A stretch of 64,000 nucleotides of DNA, taken from positions 478,870 through 542,869 of the forward strand of contig VTFK01000219.1 of the NCBI GenBank assembly GCA_009617715.1. The letters are read 5' to 3'. Both the position numbers and the translations under genes were made by a program. This document shows positions 24,991 to 36,604 of the stretch, piece after piece. The notes beneath the pieces were generated by a model. That model did not search any database and was not told the DNA's origin. It saw nothing but the letters and a program-made list of their open reading frames with translations. Position 1 is the stretch's first letter. Each line of letters opens with the position of its first letter. Source of the stretch: Plectrocnemia conspersa (lineage: Eukaryota > Arthropoda > Insecta > Trichoptera > Polycentropodidae).

Positions 24991-25760
24991 CACCCACGTA
25001 AAAGGCAATAATCTTAATCGAACATAAGATAGGTGAATGAAGGCTTGCGGCAACCTATTGTCGCATAATCCATCTTGTTTAGTGTAAGAGATTTATTATC
25101 ATCCTTTTTCAAAGACAGCTGTCGGATGCTGTTTTCTTTAAATCCCACAGAACATCAGTGCGGTATAGCTACTTCGAGGGTATTTAGGTTCTATGTTCGA
25201 TCGTTCCCGAATTCGCCTATAATTTTCTTTTACGAACTTGATCCCGTTTATTTCCTCCCCGTTAGGTAGATCGACTTGGTATATACTACAAACACAATTC
25301 ACCGTATTTCCGTTTCGCAAGTTAAGCGAAATTAGCGTCCCGGGACCCTCTCGAACTTAATTGTGTTTAAACTTAATAAAATAAGGCACTTCGAACGGCG
25401 CTTCCCAACACGTCAATACATTTTTTAACTTTAACGTTCACCTTTAGCGCTGAAACCGCCACACCCTAGAAACTCCCTCGCACCAGTTTAGCGGGCTTAA
25501 TTTTCGGAAAACGGCATTAATTCACTATGAAACAACGAAAAGCTCTTTTGTTCTTTGAGGCCGTCTCCCGTGGGACCCTAAACTCTTTTATTGTTATGAA
25601 GGTCGATCGAATTAATTTGAGCAATTTTCCGAAGAAACTTTTTTATACGTCCGCGTTTAACTTTTAACCGTTTTAGAATTAATTTAGTCCAATTTATATT
25701 ATGTGTACTTATGCGCGAAGCGGATACTTTATTAGCGCAAAGACATGAAAGTTGAATTAA
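24991..25760. other. GC-richer unique island, ~750 bp
   Basis: Mixed-composition sequence between AT-rich DNA and the microsatellite. Overlapping ~60-residue frames on both strands (25075-25320) are not supported as genes. Candidate conserved non-coding region. Confidence 0.35.
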
Positions 25761-25865
25761 AAAGTTTAAGTTTTAATCTTATAATCGAATTTATTAACTT
25801 TCATTAATTGCATGGAATTGAAAGTTCACCAATGCTCTTTCAATTTAAAATTATTACTAAATGTA

Positions 25866-26038
<173 letters not shown>

Positions 26039-26539
26039 CAAAGAAAAAACAGTGAAGACTAAAATAAATGCATAGAAAAAACATATACATAATATTACTT
26101 AAGAACAACTATAATTTATTCGCAAACTTTAAACAATAGTTTGACTGTAACATCAAAACTTGACAACTATAATTTATTCATAAACTTCATTCAATATTAC
26201 ATGATGTACTCAAAAGCAGTATATTAAATAGACTCTAATCTATGATAATTTAAATATATGTTCTTATGCTGTTTAGTCAAATAAAAATATATGTACACTT
26301 AATATTTATTTGCGATTTGTATAACTTTTTAACCCTAATCCCAGTTGATATTATAAATATTCAGATATTGTTCAAATGTTAAGTCTTAGTGTAGTACATT
26401 TTTTGAAAAATATATATGTGAAAATGACGCATGCCATATGATTGACATATTTTGTCTATTGATTTTGATCACCATTACCATACATCGTAACATCCAAGTG
26501 GCTCACACACCTTTTATATACATATGTATAAATATATAT
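26039..26539. other. AT-rich non-coding stretch
   Basis: Contains a short repeated string ACAACTATAATTTATTC (26105 and 26164). Nothing else recognised. Confidence 0.55.
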
Positions 26540-27170
26540 AGTATACTTAATACCAAAGGTACCACCGCATGGTAAATAGGGATAGATTTTATAGCATAGT
26601 TTGCGCCGCGGGCCGTATCTTTTCGCACATGGCCGCGCGCGTGCGATTTGATCGATTGCAATAAATAACCGAAGGCGGGCAATAACCAGGCCCGTATTGG
26701 ACGCTTGCGAAATTAAAAGCGACGCGCACACAATGCCATCGTGCCGTCATAAAAATCAATGATTATTTAATTTACGCTTTTGGCGTAATCGCGCCATTCG
26801 CCCGTGACTCGCATTTCGGGAGCAATAAATATGAGTAATGCTTTGCCATGTTTTGTTTGCAGCCGCTTTGTCGACGCTTCCGTAAAAGTGCGATTGATTG
26901 ACGCTTTATTTTATGGCGGAACGCGTCACAACTGCGTTGAAATATTTTTTTTATTATTATGTCAGTATATGCGTGCGTGTCTACCTGCGCCAATAAACGC
27001 GCTGTTCGACCAGGCGTCGAAAACATTTGATTGGATTTATTCGGTGCAATTGTGATCAAAATAATGGCCACCAGTGAATCTGGAACGATCTCGGTAAACC
27101 TGCATTTGATTTGTGTTTTATGTCGACCGACGTAGGCTGACAAAGTCGACGAGATTGCCAGAATCTGTCA
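26540..27170. promoter_or_regulatory. Unique island rich in Hox/PBX-type words
   Basis: A ~600-bp CpG-containing island. It holds TGATTGAC at 26895-26902 (PBX/Extradenticle-type core) next to TTTATGG at 26910-26916 (Caudal/posterior-Hox-type core), plus three CAATAAA words at about 26659, 26821 and 26993. This clustering is higher than elsewhere in the window. A 123-residue minus-strand frame and an 83-residue plus frame overlap here; neither resembles a protein family. Candidate enhancer; function not shown. Confidence 0.35.
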
Positions 27171-27720
27171 TGTGGTGCTTCATAACATTTAAAAAATATA
27201 TACAATTATAAATAAAGGGTAGTGTAATGGTCAGCTGGTTGAAGTTATTAAAGTACATTAAGCAACTTTAATAACTTTATATATTATTAGGCGTGAAAGG
27301 GTTATAAAATATGCTGGTTTATAAAAATATTCAGTGCCATTGCGCGCATAATATTACAATGTATTAGATAACATAATAATATTTTAAAATTATTATTTAG
27401 TTACTAAATAAATCAACATATTACTTAAAAATAAAATATCTCAAACAAGCCACATACGTATATTTTAGTTCAATATTTTTATACACTAAAACTAGTCTCA
27501 ATGACTAACAATCATTTTAATTTATTTTCAAACCATTTTTTGTTAAAATATATTACTATCAAATCACCAAATGGGGTACAGAATTTTTTAGTTCTACCCT
27601 ATACTATCACTAAATGAGTCGCAAGAATCATTACTTTACGAGTTTAAAGGGTATAGCCTTTTTAAGTTGTTCACATTGAGGAAATTGCTGCCTCGATATT
27701 GACGAGTTGTCAGAAAAAAC
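27171..27720. other. AT-rich non-coding stretch
   Basis: No gene recognised; more complex from about 27560. Confidence 0.55.
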
Positions 27721-27724
27721 ACGT

Positions 27725-27950
27725 TTAGTGTTATGAGTCGATCGACCCACCATACATACGCTTATAAGACTTGCAATATAGTTAAGGTCAGTATGAGCTT
27801 CTTTATACAGATTTAAAGTTGAATTTTGGTGACAGTGTAGAATTCTTAAGCATCCTGTATATGTTCGCTAGTAAAACCCAATTTGTAAATTTTTTGACAA
27901 ATGGCGACAAGTATAAAAATTTAATCAATCGTAACTCAGTAGGTTTAAAT
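27725..27950. repeat. Diverged repeat W, unit 1
   Basis: Aligns in the same orientation with 28040-28265. Anchors are GTCGATCGACC.CCATAC, then AGATTTAAAGTTGAATTTT, AAGCATCCTGTATATGTTC, and TATAAAAATTTAATCAATCG followed by TAACT. The block resembles an interspersed repeat rather than a gene; divergence is considerable. Confidence 0.55.
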
Positions 27951-28039
27951 TTTAACAAATAGATCATTATGTATGAAACGTTTAAAAGCCTAAACTTCAT
28001 CTAAATAAAATATAAAAAAAAATAGTTTTTTGCTTCAAA

Positions 28040-28265
28040 ACAAGCGATGTATCAGTTCGATCGGACCCCATACGAGACATTTTGAGACTTTCAGAAGAGT
28101 TAACGCTCTTAACTGTTTGGTTTTGAAGATTTAAAATTAAATTTTTAGTATCGTATAGAAATACTGAGCACCCCCTGTACGTTCTGTATGAGAAAAAAAT
28201 ATTTTGGCGGCCAATGTAAAAATTAAAAGTGTCATAACTTTGCAAAATAAAATCCTACTGAAAAA
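28040..28265. repeat. Diverged repeat W, unit 2
   Basis: Second unit about 315 bp downstream of the first, with matching anchors TTCGATCGGACCCCATAC, AGATTTAAAATTAAATTTT, GAGCACCCCCTGTACGTTC and GTAAAAATTAAAAGTGTCAT. It could be an old tandem duplication or two insertions of one family. No terminal repeats seen. Confidence 0.55.
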
Positions 28266-29554
28266 TGTCGTATACAAAAAGTGTTTAGAAATTTAATTTG
28301 CATTTAAATTTTTTCTTTTTAAAACGAGTCTTACGGTAAATTGGCCGGGTTCCCATGTTTTCTGTTTAGCAGAAATACTTTAGACAAGACATACATCTCT
28401 TTTGTGGACATACCACAATGCATTCACAATGTTTCGTAACCATTTAATTTAAAATCTTTTAATCATTCTAATGTGGAACTGTTTGACACATCTTAGGAGT
28501 TGTAAAACATAGAACTAAACACGATTTAAAATAAAATTTATATTGTTAAGTAATTTTGGAAAAATTCACATTTTCAATACTTTTTTTTAGCCTCTTGTAT
28601 TACTCAAAGCCTATGTGTCTTACACTTGTTAAATAGCCCCTGAAACCTATGTGTGTACTTAGATTTATATTATTAAATGTGTGTGTACCTACATTTATAA
28701 ATTTTTCTACATATTTACCAATAAACATATTTCAAGTTGGGCTAGGCTAGGGTACAATATATCTTAGCCTAACATAACCTAGCTCAATTTTTACATTAAC
28801 ATATTTCTCTTAAAAACAGTATAATTATATTTATAACTAAACTCTTAACCGTAAATGTATTCTATTCAACAAACTTGGTTTGAGTTTAGGGTATAACTTA
28901 TAAGTTGAAGTATAAAACAAAAAACATAAAAACCTAATAAATACAAATATTATGATATATGTATCTTCATGAAACGTAAAACCTTTTTTTATATATGTAT
29001 GAAAAAAATAGGTGTAAAATTAGGAGGTAGGTTAGATTAATGTTTTATAGATAACTTTTTAAATTAAACCCCAACCCAACAATAATGTATAAAATCAGAA
29101 AAATATACACAGAAATGAATAAAGAGAAAATGTGTTCATATAAAAAGATGAGTTAGGCTAGTCTGATATAGTAAATATGTAAAAAAATATTCATTTATGT
29201 ACACAAGTGTATTTAGATTTATTAATTAAGGTGCATTAGTCCAGGAATTAGATATGCAAGGACCCCAAAAATATATAATATGTGATAAAGTTTTTTTATT
29301 AAGCAAAAGTAAAAAACTACAATTTAGTCAATATAAATTGTAAATCTTTTAATAGCATCTGAATGATAGATGTTAAGTGGCGGAATTATGTATTTTTATC
29401 AAAAAAGTGTAACCAGGAAATTTACAATAATATTTTTATTCAAATGTTATTTTTTATTTAAAATTAGTATCTATACACGTTTTGAAACTTTATGGGTCCA
29501 TGTAGTTTAATCTTCTTGAATAGCATTTTTATTAAACTATACACATTATTGCTC
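28266..29554. other. AT-rich non-coding stretch
   Basis: Contains short GTGTGTACCTACATTT-type and TAGGCTAGG-type words but no element with clear ends. Confidence 0.55.
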
Positions 29555-29900
29555 TTAATGGCTAAAGGCGTCTCTGTGTCGGCGCGATGCGCCGCAGAAA
29601 ACTAAATTCTGTCCCGTCGAACGCGCCGAAGCCCGCGGGGTGGATTTTACCCCAGGAAAAAGTTGCACGACAGCCAGGACCGGAAAAACCCAGCAACGGT
29701 GGGGGGCTGTAATTTATGTTTTGTTGAGCACAGACGGCATACAATTCCACTTTACAAGTTCTACAAAGTAATACAATTACCCGACTCTACTCCCGACTGT
29801 TCGTTGCACAATAAAAGCGAGCGAGCAAAACCCGGCGAATAATTAGCTACGCCAAAACACGACGAAAGAACCTACTTTTCAGCAGTAATCAAATGCATTT
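29555..29900. other. GC-rich unique island
   Basis: Compact island with strong composition contrast. The minus-strand frame at 29562-29750 has no family signature. Candidate conserved non-coding element. Confidence 0.35.
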
Positions 29901-30884
29901 TCTTAAACGCGAATGATTTACAGCAACCGAAAACAGTTACTTTCAACTAATTGTGTGTACGTAATGCATAATATCGATTTACAACGTGGTTTGATTCAAA
30001 GAAATGCAAATACGTATAATAACCTATTGTATTATTTTTAGAGAAGTGTACGTAATACAATTGTGTTTCTCGCGCTGTGATAAATCTTTTAACATGTTCT
30101 CAGACGGGAGGGACTAAAAAGGAAAAGTCATATTCCCTAGGCTACGATTTAGGTAAGCCTAACAACACGTGTCACCGCTACGTTTAAACTACTTCACAGA
30201 ATATATGATATGACGTTATTTTAATATTTATTTAGTATACATATAAAAGTATAAACTTTAAGAGTTTTTTTTATTTTAGAACTTTAAGCAACAAAGTGGG
30301 GCACAATAATAAATGTGCTAAAAAAAACAATCATGTTTTTTTAAAATAATCTTTTAGCATATAAATAATATTTTGGCGTTCAATTAACGCTGCAAAAATT
30401 TTTGGCAAACTAATAACTAATGAATTATAGACGGACAAATGCAATTTTCGTATTACATATGTACTATAGTTTTTCTTTAATATTTGTACTGATTTATAGT
30501 TTTAAACATTTGCGTAACATTTTTTTAAATAGCTGTAATTCTGGAAAAGTTATAATATTAAACTATTTTATTTATTAATTGATTAAATTACCAATGTATT
30601 CATGAAAAAACTAAATAATATTTTTTTAAATAACTAAGGAATTTCATTTAATGTATTTATTTTTCATTTTCAATTAAGAAACGATAAAGCTTTTTGTAGT
30701 TAAATCTACTGAAATATTAGATAAATATGCAATAAATTTCATTGTTTTTAAATTTAAGTTTTAACAGACAGTTGTGATTTGACCGTTGATACCTATGTTT
30801 ATTTTTTGTTATATGTATGTTTATCTACATCTCGACTCAATTTCTGATATTAAAAAAAATTGAACTTGAAAATTTACGATTGCA
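29901..30884. other. AT-rich non-coding stretch
   Basis: No feature recognised. Confidence 0.6.
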
Positions 30885-31705
30885 GATTTTTTTGACAGTG
30901 AAAAATTTAAAGAGAAATTGCATGCTTTATGAATATCTTTAAATTACTACATGTGATTCATTAGACATCCGTAAATGTCAAAGATAGCTTAAAAATTTCA
31001 AATGGGATATTACGATATCAATAAAGAGCAGTAAAAATTGGCAATGATCTCCTAGCTGCAGAAATGAAAGCATGCCCAACTAAACTGGGTAAAAAACTAA
31101 TTCAGTCCGATTCAACAGTGCATGGTCACATTAAAATAATAGGCATAATTCAAAAGCTTCTGGATTTTAAAGCTGGTGGCTTTTTTTAATCATTTGATAA
31201 CCGGAAATGAAAAATAAGTATTGTACGACAATAATCATCTTAAAAAACAGTGGTTATTCAAAAGTAAAGTATCAAAACCTACCTCAAAGCTTTGGCTTAC
31301 TATAAAAAAAGTTATTTTGTGTGTATGGTGGGATTGCAAAAATATTTTTAAAATAGCTCTTATTGAATTATGAAAATATCTTCTATTGTGATCAGTTGGC
31401 TCGTTTACACGATAAAATAAAAAAATAGTCTGCACTTGTCAATAGAAGTTGAACAGTCTGCCCGGTGGCGAAATTGACACTCGATAAAATCAAGGAACTT
31501 TTATCTCATCCTCCTTATTTTCAAGACCTTGCTTCTTCTGACTACAAATTATTTCAATCGTTGCAACATTCCTAGACATGTAAAAATTCAAAATGCAGAC
31601 GATATGAAAAAGAGGCTCTTGGAATATTATGCACCAAAGCCTTTAACATGTGATGCTAATGAAATTTAAAAAATTAAATAGAGGTGGGAAAAGTTATATA
31701 TTTAA
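30885..31705 (+). pseudogene. Mariner-family transposase relic A
   Basis: Decayed D,D34D-type mariner transposase readable piecewise in several frames. In order: RNCMLYEY of the N-terminal helix-turn-helix region (30913-30936); DLLAAEMKA (31046-31072); a stretch corresponding to the second helix-turn-helix and linker; ITGNEK*VLYDN where the family has TGDEKW (31197 onward); LCVWWD (31317-31334); a deletion that removes the second catalytic HDNARPH block; KLTLDKI and PPYFQDLASSDYKLF (third catalytic Asp kept, 31540-31542); and a C-terminal RWEK near 31690. The first catalytic Asp codon reads AAT (Asn) at 31206-31208. Stops and frameshifts are multiple, so it cannot encode an enzyme. Relic B (55.4 kb) is the same family. 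Terminal inverted repeats not found. Confidence 0.88.
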
Positions 31706-31734
31706 GAGAAATTATATATAAAATCATTAAATGA

Positions 31735-32510
31735 ACACAGGTGGTCTTGGACTTTCGCACAATTCGCTATTTCGCACATTTAAAAAAAAAACATTTTTTT
31801 ATAAATAATAAAAAAAAAAAAAAGATAAACATGACATTATTAGACGTTCTAATAGCGGTGAATCTTTTGCTTCAATCGGACGTTCGTATGATACAAAAAG
31901 GTCTACGATATGTTCAATTTTGCAAAATAAAAATATAATTAAGGAATACGTTCAAAATTGTGAAAATTAAAGATATATTTCCACAATCTTTAAAGATATG
32001 TTTCCAAAAAAACATGGATGAAATGAAAAAATCTTTGTCATCGTGGATCGATGACCAACATCAAAAAGATGTCCCTTTGAGTATTTCAATTATTCAAAGC
32101 TTTTAGTTTGCACAAAGATTGGAAGGATAGATTAAAAAAAAGATTTTAATACGGTTTTACAATCAAGTAACGGTTGATTTTAAAATTTTAAAATGAGGTT
32201 TTCTTTTCATAATATTAAATTTAATGGAAAATCGGCTGATGCGGATAAAGATGTTGCAAAATAATTTATTTCCTAATTATCCAAAATTATTGACAGGTTT
32301 TTTTGGAAAACTCTTTAACAATGAAAAATATAAATGAAGACTTCACGCATCTTGACAATTTCAAAAATATTATGGAATATTGTGATCCCAATGAAGAACG
32401 CATATCTCAAGTGCGTAGGGCGATCAATAAAGACATAGCATGTTATAAAATACTATACGATGAAAAAAAAATAAAAATAAAAAACAGTTAACTCTTGATA
32501 ACTTTTCAAA
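31735..32510 (+). pseudogene. Tigger/pogo-like transposase relic, internally deleted
   Basis: An N-terminal Psq-type helix-turn-helix region is recognisable from about 31818 (KINMTLLDVLIAVNLLLQ). It is followed by the CENP-B-type DNA-binding domain: SSWIDDQHQKDVPLSIS plus IIQS (VPLSISIIQS at 32071-32100), then LHKDWKDRLKKRF in shifted frame, and KSADADKDVAK near 32229-32261, where the family has a similar block just before the DDE domain. The DDE catalytic domain is missing. Sequence resumes near 32303 with a 62-codon frame that may be the acidic C-terminal tail. Element ends were not identified. It starts within 40 bp of the end of mariner relic A. Confidence 0.7.
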
Positions 32511-33654
32511 GGAAACACTCACAAACCCCACTTAAACGCCTATTAAACATCTTATATTTACTTGATAAATAAATATTTTAAAATACACTAAATTTCAATT
32601 TTTTTTAAATTCCCTCTTGTTTCTAACATTTTTGCCAAAATATGTTAATATTAATTCTAAAAGCTTTTAAAGCTGTTCATATTTTGCTATTAGCTATAAT
32701 ATAATATTTATAATTTAGCATAAAACCTTGGTAGTTATAGCTTCAAGGGAAAAAACGTAAAAACCTTTTATGATTGAAAGAAAAGAATAAAAAGCAATGT
32801 TTAAAATGAATATTAAATTGCTGAAGATCTGAAATTATTAAATTTAAATATGTAAAGCAATATGTGCTTTGAAATTTTGTGCATATATTTAATTTTAAAG
32901 TTGTTTTTACTGTAATCTCCAATACATGAGACTAGTAGGTGTGAAGAGTCTAGTATTTTTTAAGTACATTTGGAGCTTTGTAACATCTGATATTTTTTTA
33001 AAGGCAGAATTAAAATATGAAAATAAACTATTTTAAAGAGCGTCTCAAGGCCTTTCTGAGCAGTTTACATTTATTTTATTTCAGTTGCTAATCCAGATAG
33101 TTAAGACTTACATATATGTAGCATATAACAAAGTCGTTGAAACGTATTCAATTCAGCGAAACGTCAACAATTAATCCGCTTACTTATGTAGATCTGATTC
33201 AGTTTTTGCAAATCCAATTAAATAATTATCGCACTTAAATTGCAGTTGTTCAAAATTTTATAAAATTAAAAAATATATTCATAACGACAATTTTAAATAC
33301 TAAACCACAAACAAATAAAGATAACTGTCGTTATCTCATAGCTTATAAATTAAATTTAAATAAAAATAACTGTTAAAAATACAATGCTCCTTTAATATTA
33401 AAGTAGCACTTTTAAATAATGCGTAAATTTGTGTATACATAAATACATAATAAATACAAACTACAATTTTAAATGTGTAAGCACTTCTTTTGAAAAAAAA
33501 AATCAATTTATAATATTCTTAGCATTATTGAGATTGCTGTCTTTGCGTTTATATATATATATACATATATTTAGAATAAACCGGTTACCTCTTTTCAATG
33601 TCACATTTTCCAGAAAATATCGAAATTAGGTTGATATAATATAAAACCGATATA
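32511..33654. other. AT-rich non-coding stretch
   Basis: No gene or element recognised. Confidence 0.6.
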
Positions 33655-33871
33655 AGCAATAATATGAGGATAAGCGTCGATCGAGCCCGGGACCACGCGT
33701 AGTAATATCCCTTTAGGGCCACAATATCGAAGGAATTGACGTAATTTATTGTCAATTTCGATTTTCAATCGATTTGTTTCCCGGTCGCTTTGTGTCCCTA
33801 ATGAGATTACCTAGATCAAATCTGTCGCGGAGTGCGTTTCGCCGCTATAAAATTTTATCGCCAGTTTTTTT
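33655..33871. other. Unique GC-richer island, left part
   Basis: Short unique island interrupted on its right by a TIR-bracketed insertion. It resembles in composition the island that resumes at 35281, so the insertion may have split a single island. Confidence 0.35.
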
Positions 33872-33879
33872 CCTTCCTT

Positions 33880-35270
33880 CAGTGGCGTAGTTACTGTAAG
33901 TCGTATATGTAGTTCTTTGGATTAAATTATTTAGTAGGGTTATTACTTTATTATATATTTTGTAAACTATTTATTAAAGCATTCAGGCAAAACTAAATAT
34001 TTTAAATGCAATTTTGCATTCTTACGTAAAAAATATTAAAAAGTTCATTTCAAAGCTCTTTTTATCCATGTTTAGTAAAATGGTCGTGAGAGCCTTAAAT
34101 AAAAACAGCATCTGTTTACATTATTTGATTAAAAAATATTTATGGATTTATTGGTACTAAAAATAAAATAAACCATTAAAAATATATAAAGATCCTCATA
34201 TTAATTAATACATTCTACAATGAGAGTATAGAACAGACTGTGAATTTAATACATCAGTTTAATAAATTAGTATAATACAATAAAATAATGAAACATTAAT
34301 GTAAAGTTTGAAGAATTTGAATTAGTATCTTTAAAATATATTCACAACTTAATTTGTAAATTGAAAATAAGAACCAGTTCTGATGAATTGGATGTAAATA
34401 TAATTAAAGGAACAGAAATACTAGGAACTAAATTACATTGTTTAGTAAATAAAGTACCAGATAATTTAAAAATTACTACTATTATACCAATATCTAAAAA
34501 TAAATAGTAATAAGGTAAAATAAATAAGACTTAATAACATGTTGCTTTGTACAGAAAAGGTAATGGAGAAAGTAGTAATCAAATAATTAAAGGATGTAAT
34601 GATTTCTCAAAACATTACATATGAATAACATTTGGGATTCAGAGAAAAATATTCCACTGAGACTGCATTATAAGTATTTGTAAATTATTGGTTGTTGGTC
34701 AAGGATACAATCAAAATTATTGAAGCAGATTTCTTGGATTATTTTATTTAATTTAATTATTAAAAAAAAAATGTAAAATAAATTATGCTTATTTAAATGA
34801 GAAAATAATATCTTACGGTGTATCACAGGGGGCCAAATTAGGATCATTGATGTTTATAATATGTATTAATGTTATAATTACTAATATAAAAAAAATGTGA
34901 AATGCATCCTTTAACGGATGACACTTTAATTTATTGATAAATAATAAATATTAAATTAATAAAAAATAAATAAGCTTTATGTATGATACGTCGATATAAG
35001 TGTTTCTTCTATTTAAGTAAAATAAATGAGATAATTGTATTAAAAAAATAGATCAATGATAGTTTTCTTAAAAAGTAGCTATTTAAAAACAAACTATAAT
35101 AATTATCTATACGCCTATATTTTATTTAAATTATCAGTAATAGATCTTTGATAATTGCATTTTAAATAAAATACAAAAAAAATATTTGTAATAAGATGTT
35201 TTTGTAAAACTTTCTCGATGCGCAGTTAAAAAATATTTTTGCTTACATGCTCAATGTAGCTACGCCCCTG
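33880..35270. mobile_element. hAT-like TIR-bracketed segment carrying a LINE relic
   Basis: The left end reads CAGTGGCGTAGTTACTG and the right end read inward is CAGGGGCGTAGCTACATTG, the same CAGNGGCGTAG type as the hAT MITEs and the hAT element in this window. The flanking octamers are CCTTCCTT (33872-33879) and CTGTCCCT (35271-35278), only 5 of 8 matching. The target duplication has therefore decayed, or the two ends are not from one event. The 1.39-kb interior is A/T-rich and contains a LINE reverse-transcriptase relic, described separately. No hAT transposase motif is seen inside. Confidence 0.55.
34335..34965 (+). pseudogene. Non-LTR retrotransposon reverse-transcriptase relic
   Basis: Reverse-transcriptase blocks appear in the correct order and orientation. 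First comes the fingers region with LDVNIIKGTEI ... DNLKITTIIPISK (about 34384-34500). Next is KVMEKVVIK ... LGFREKYSTETAL (family: FGFR.. STETAL; about 34555-34668), then YGVSQGAKLGSLMFIICIN (family: GVPQGS.LGPLLF..YIND; about 34815-34871). Last is TDDTLIY (family: ADDT catalytic box; about 34917-34937), keeping both Asp residues. Frameshifts and stops separate the blocks. No endonuclease domain, 5' end or poly(A) tail is identified. The clade (CR1/Jockey-like) cannot be settled by eye. Confidence 0.8.
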
Positions 35271-35280
35271 CTGTCCCTAT

Positions 35281-35600
35281 TTTTTCATCAGAGAGAGGCA
35301 GCACACATAATAAATTCAATCGAGAGACGTATAAACGGTTCGGAAGGTCAAAAGCCCGGATTGGCCTATTTGACCGGCGAGTAATGGCGAACCGCCCGCA
35401 AATTGGGCGTAAAGGCAACGAATGTCGCGCCGCCATTTTCTCTATTTCATTTTCGCGGTCGAGTTTTAATTTAATCTTTTTTTACCGTTTTGGAGTTAAT
35501 TTTAACTGCGGGGCCTGGCTGGCGGACGGCCCGCTCGCACAGAAGAGCTGTTAGATAATTGATATTTTGTTGAATTTACGCGGTTGAGTTAAATAATTAA
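35281..35600. promoter_or_regulatory. Unique island with GAGAG and GCCAT words
   Basis: CpG-rich island with GAGAGAG at 35291-35297 (GAGA-factor type) and GCCATTTT at 35432-35439 (Pho/YY1 type). This combination is found in insect Polycomb response elements and promoters. No coding frame. Possibly continuous with 33655-33871 before the intervening insertion. Function is inference. Confidence 0.3.
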
Positions 35601-36029
35601 TGAAGCGTGAGTATCCATTACTTAATTAGACCAAAATTGATAATAATATTTCTTCAGATAATGTGGCATATGAAATAAAATTAGTGAAATAATTAGTTTT
35701 TCCACTGTAAGATATTTATGATAGCACTAAACAACAATTTGAACCATTTTACTTCAAAGATATATAACTTGTTTTATCTGACAGCAGTATTACATATAAT
35801 TTTAAAAATAATTGACTAGTAATAATAATAATGGTCCATGCCAAAAAATCACCCATTCGAGATTCATATTATTAATATAAAAACTAACAACTTTTTTTAA
35901 ATCGTTATACATAAAATAATTTTATTATTAAAATTATTTCATTTAATTTGTGACCGAATAAAGAACTAATAAACATATATTACTATTGGGTTTTAGCAAA
36001 AGATTTTCAGGTCTTTGTTAAGTAGTAGT
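35601..36029. other. AT-rich non-coding stretch
   Basis: No feature recognised. Confidence 0.6.
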
Positions 36030-36602
36030 CTTTAGCGAAGCGCGGATTTAAGCACATGTTTTAAGCGATCATCTGTTACTTTAACGGCGCTCCTTCGTTG
36101 TTTCAAATTACTCTGGCAAATATCGATCGAGGTTTTCGCGGGTCGTCCTTATATATTTTTTATTGCTGCATGGGCGTAGATTAAGGGATGAAAGCCACTC
36201 GAAGATTATTTTCATATAAAAATCTGTACGCGCCCGCTGTGTGTGTATGTATTGAAATATTTCAGGCGGACGATGAAATGAAACGAAAACAAACACTCGC
36301 CGATAAGCTCGAAAGCAATTTGCGGAGGGCGAGCGCCGTCAAAAGCTCACCGTTTTTTTGAAGTTAAATTCAATTTGGTTTCCTTAAGGAAATCCTCACG
36401 GGTCTAATGCAGATTTTGAATGGAACAAAAATAACAACGGCGTCGCAAGGCATTATCGCGTTATTACCAAATGATCCGCAAAAAAGTAAATCCCGGACGA
36501 TATTGTGTCGATTCAGAGCTATCTTTCGGTGCTGTGTTGGTATTTTATTTATTTTATACGAAAATTGCATTGCAGGTTGTGAATGCCAATAGAACTTTGT
36601 AG
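36030..36602. other. Unique island, no gene seen
   Basis: Lower-A/T stretch up to the target dinucleotide of the mariner-type relic. Frames on both strands (36108-36296 minus, 36407-36592 plus) have no family resemblance. Confidence 0.35.
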
Positions 36603-36604
36603 TA

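Noticed and set aside
26772..27143. 123-codon minus-strand frame
   Set aside because: No family motif, a competing frame on the other strand, and a CpG-richer island where stop codons are simply rarer.
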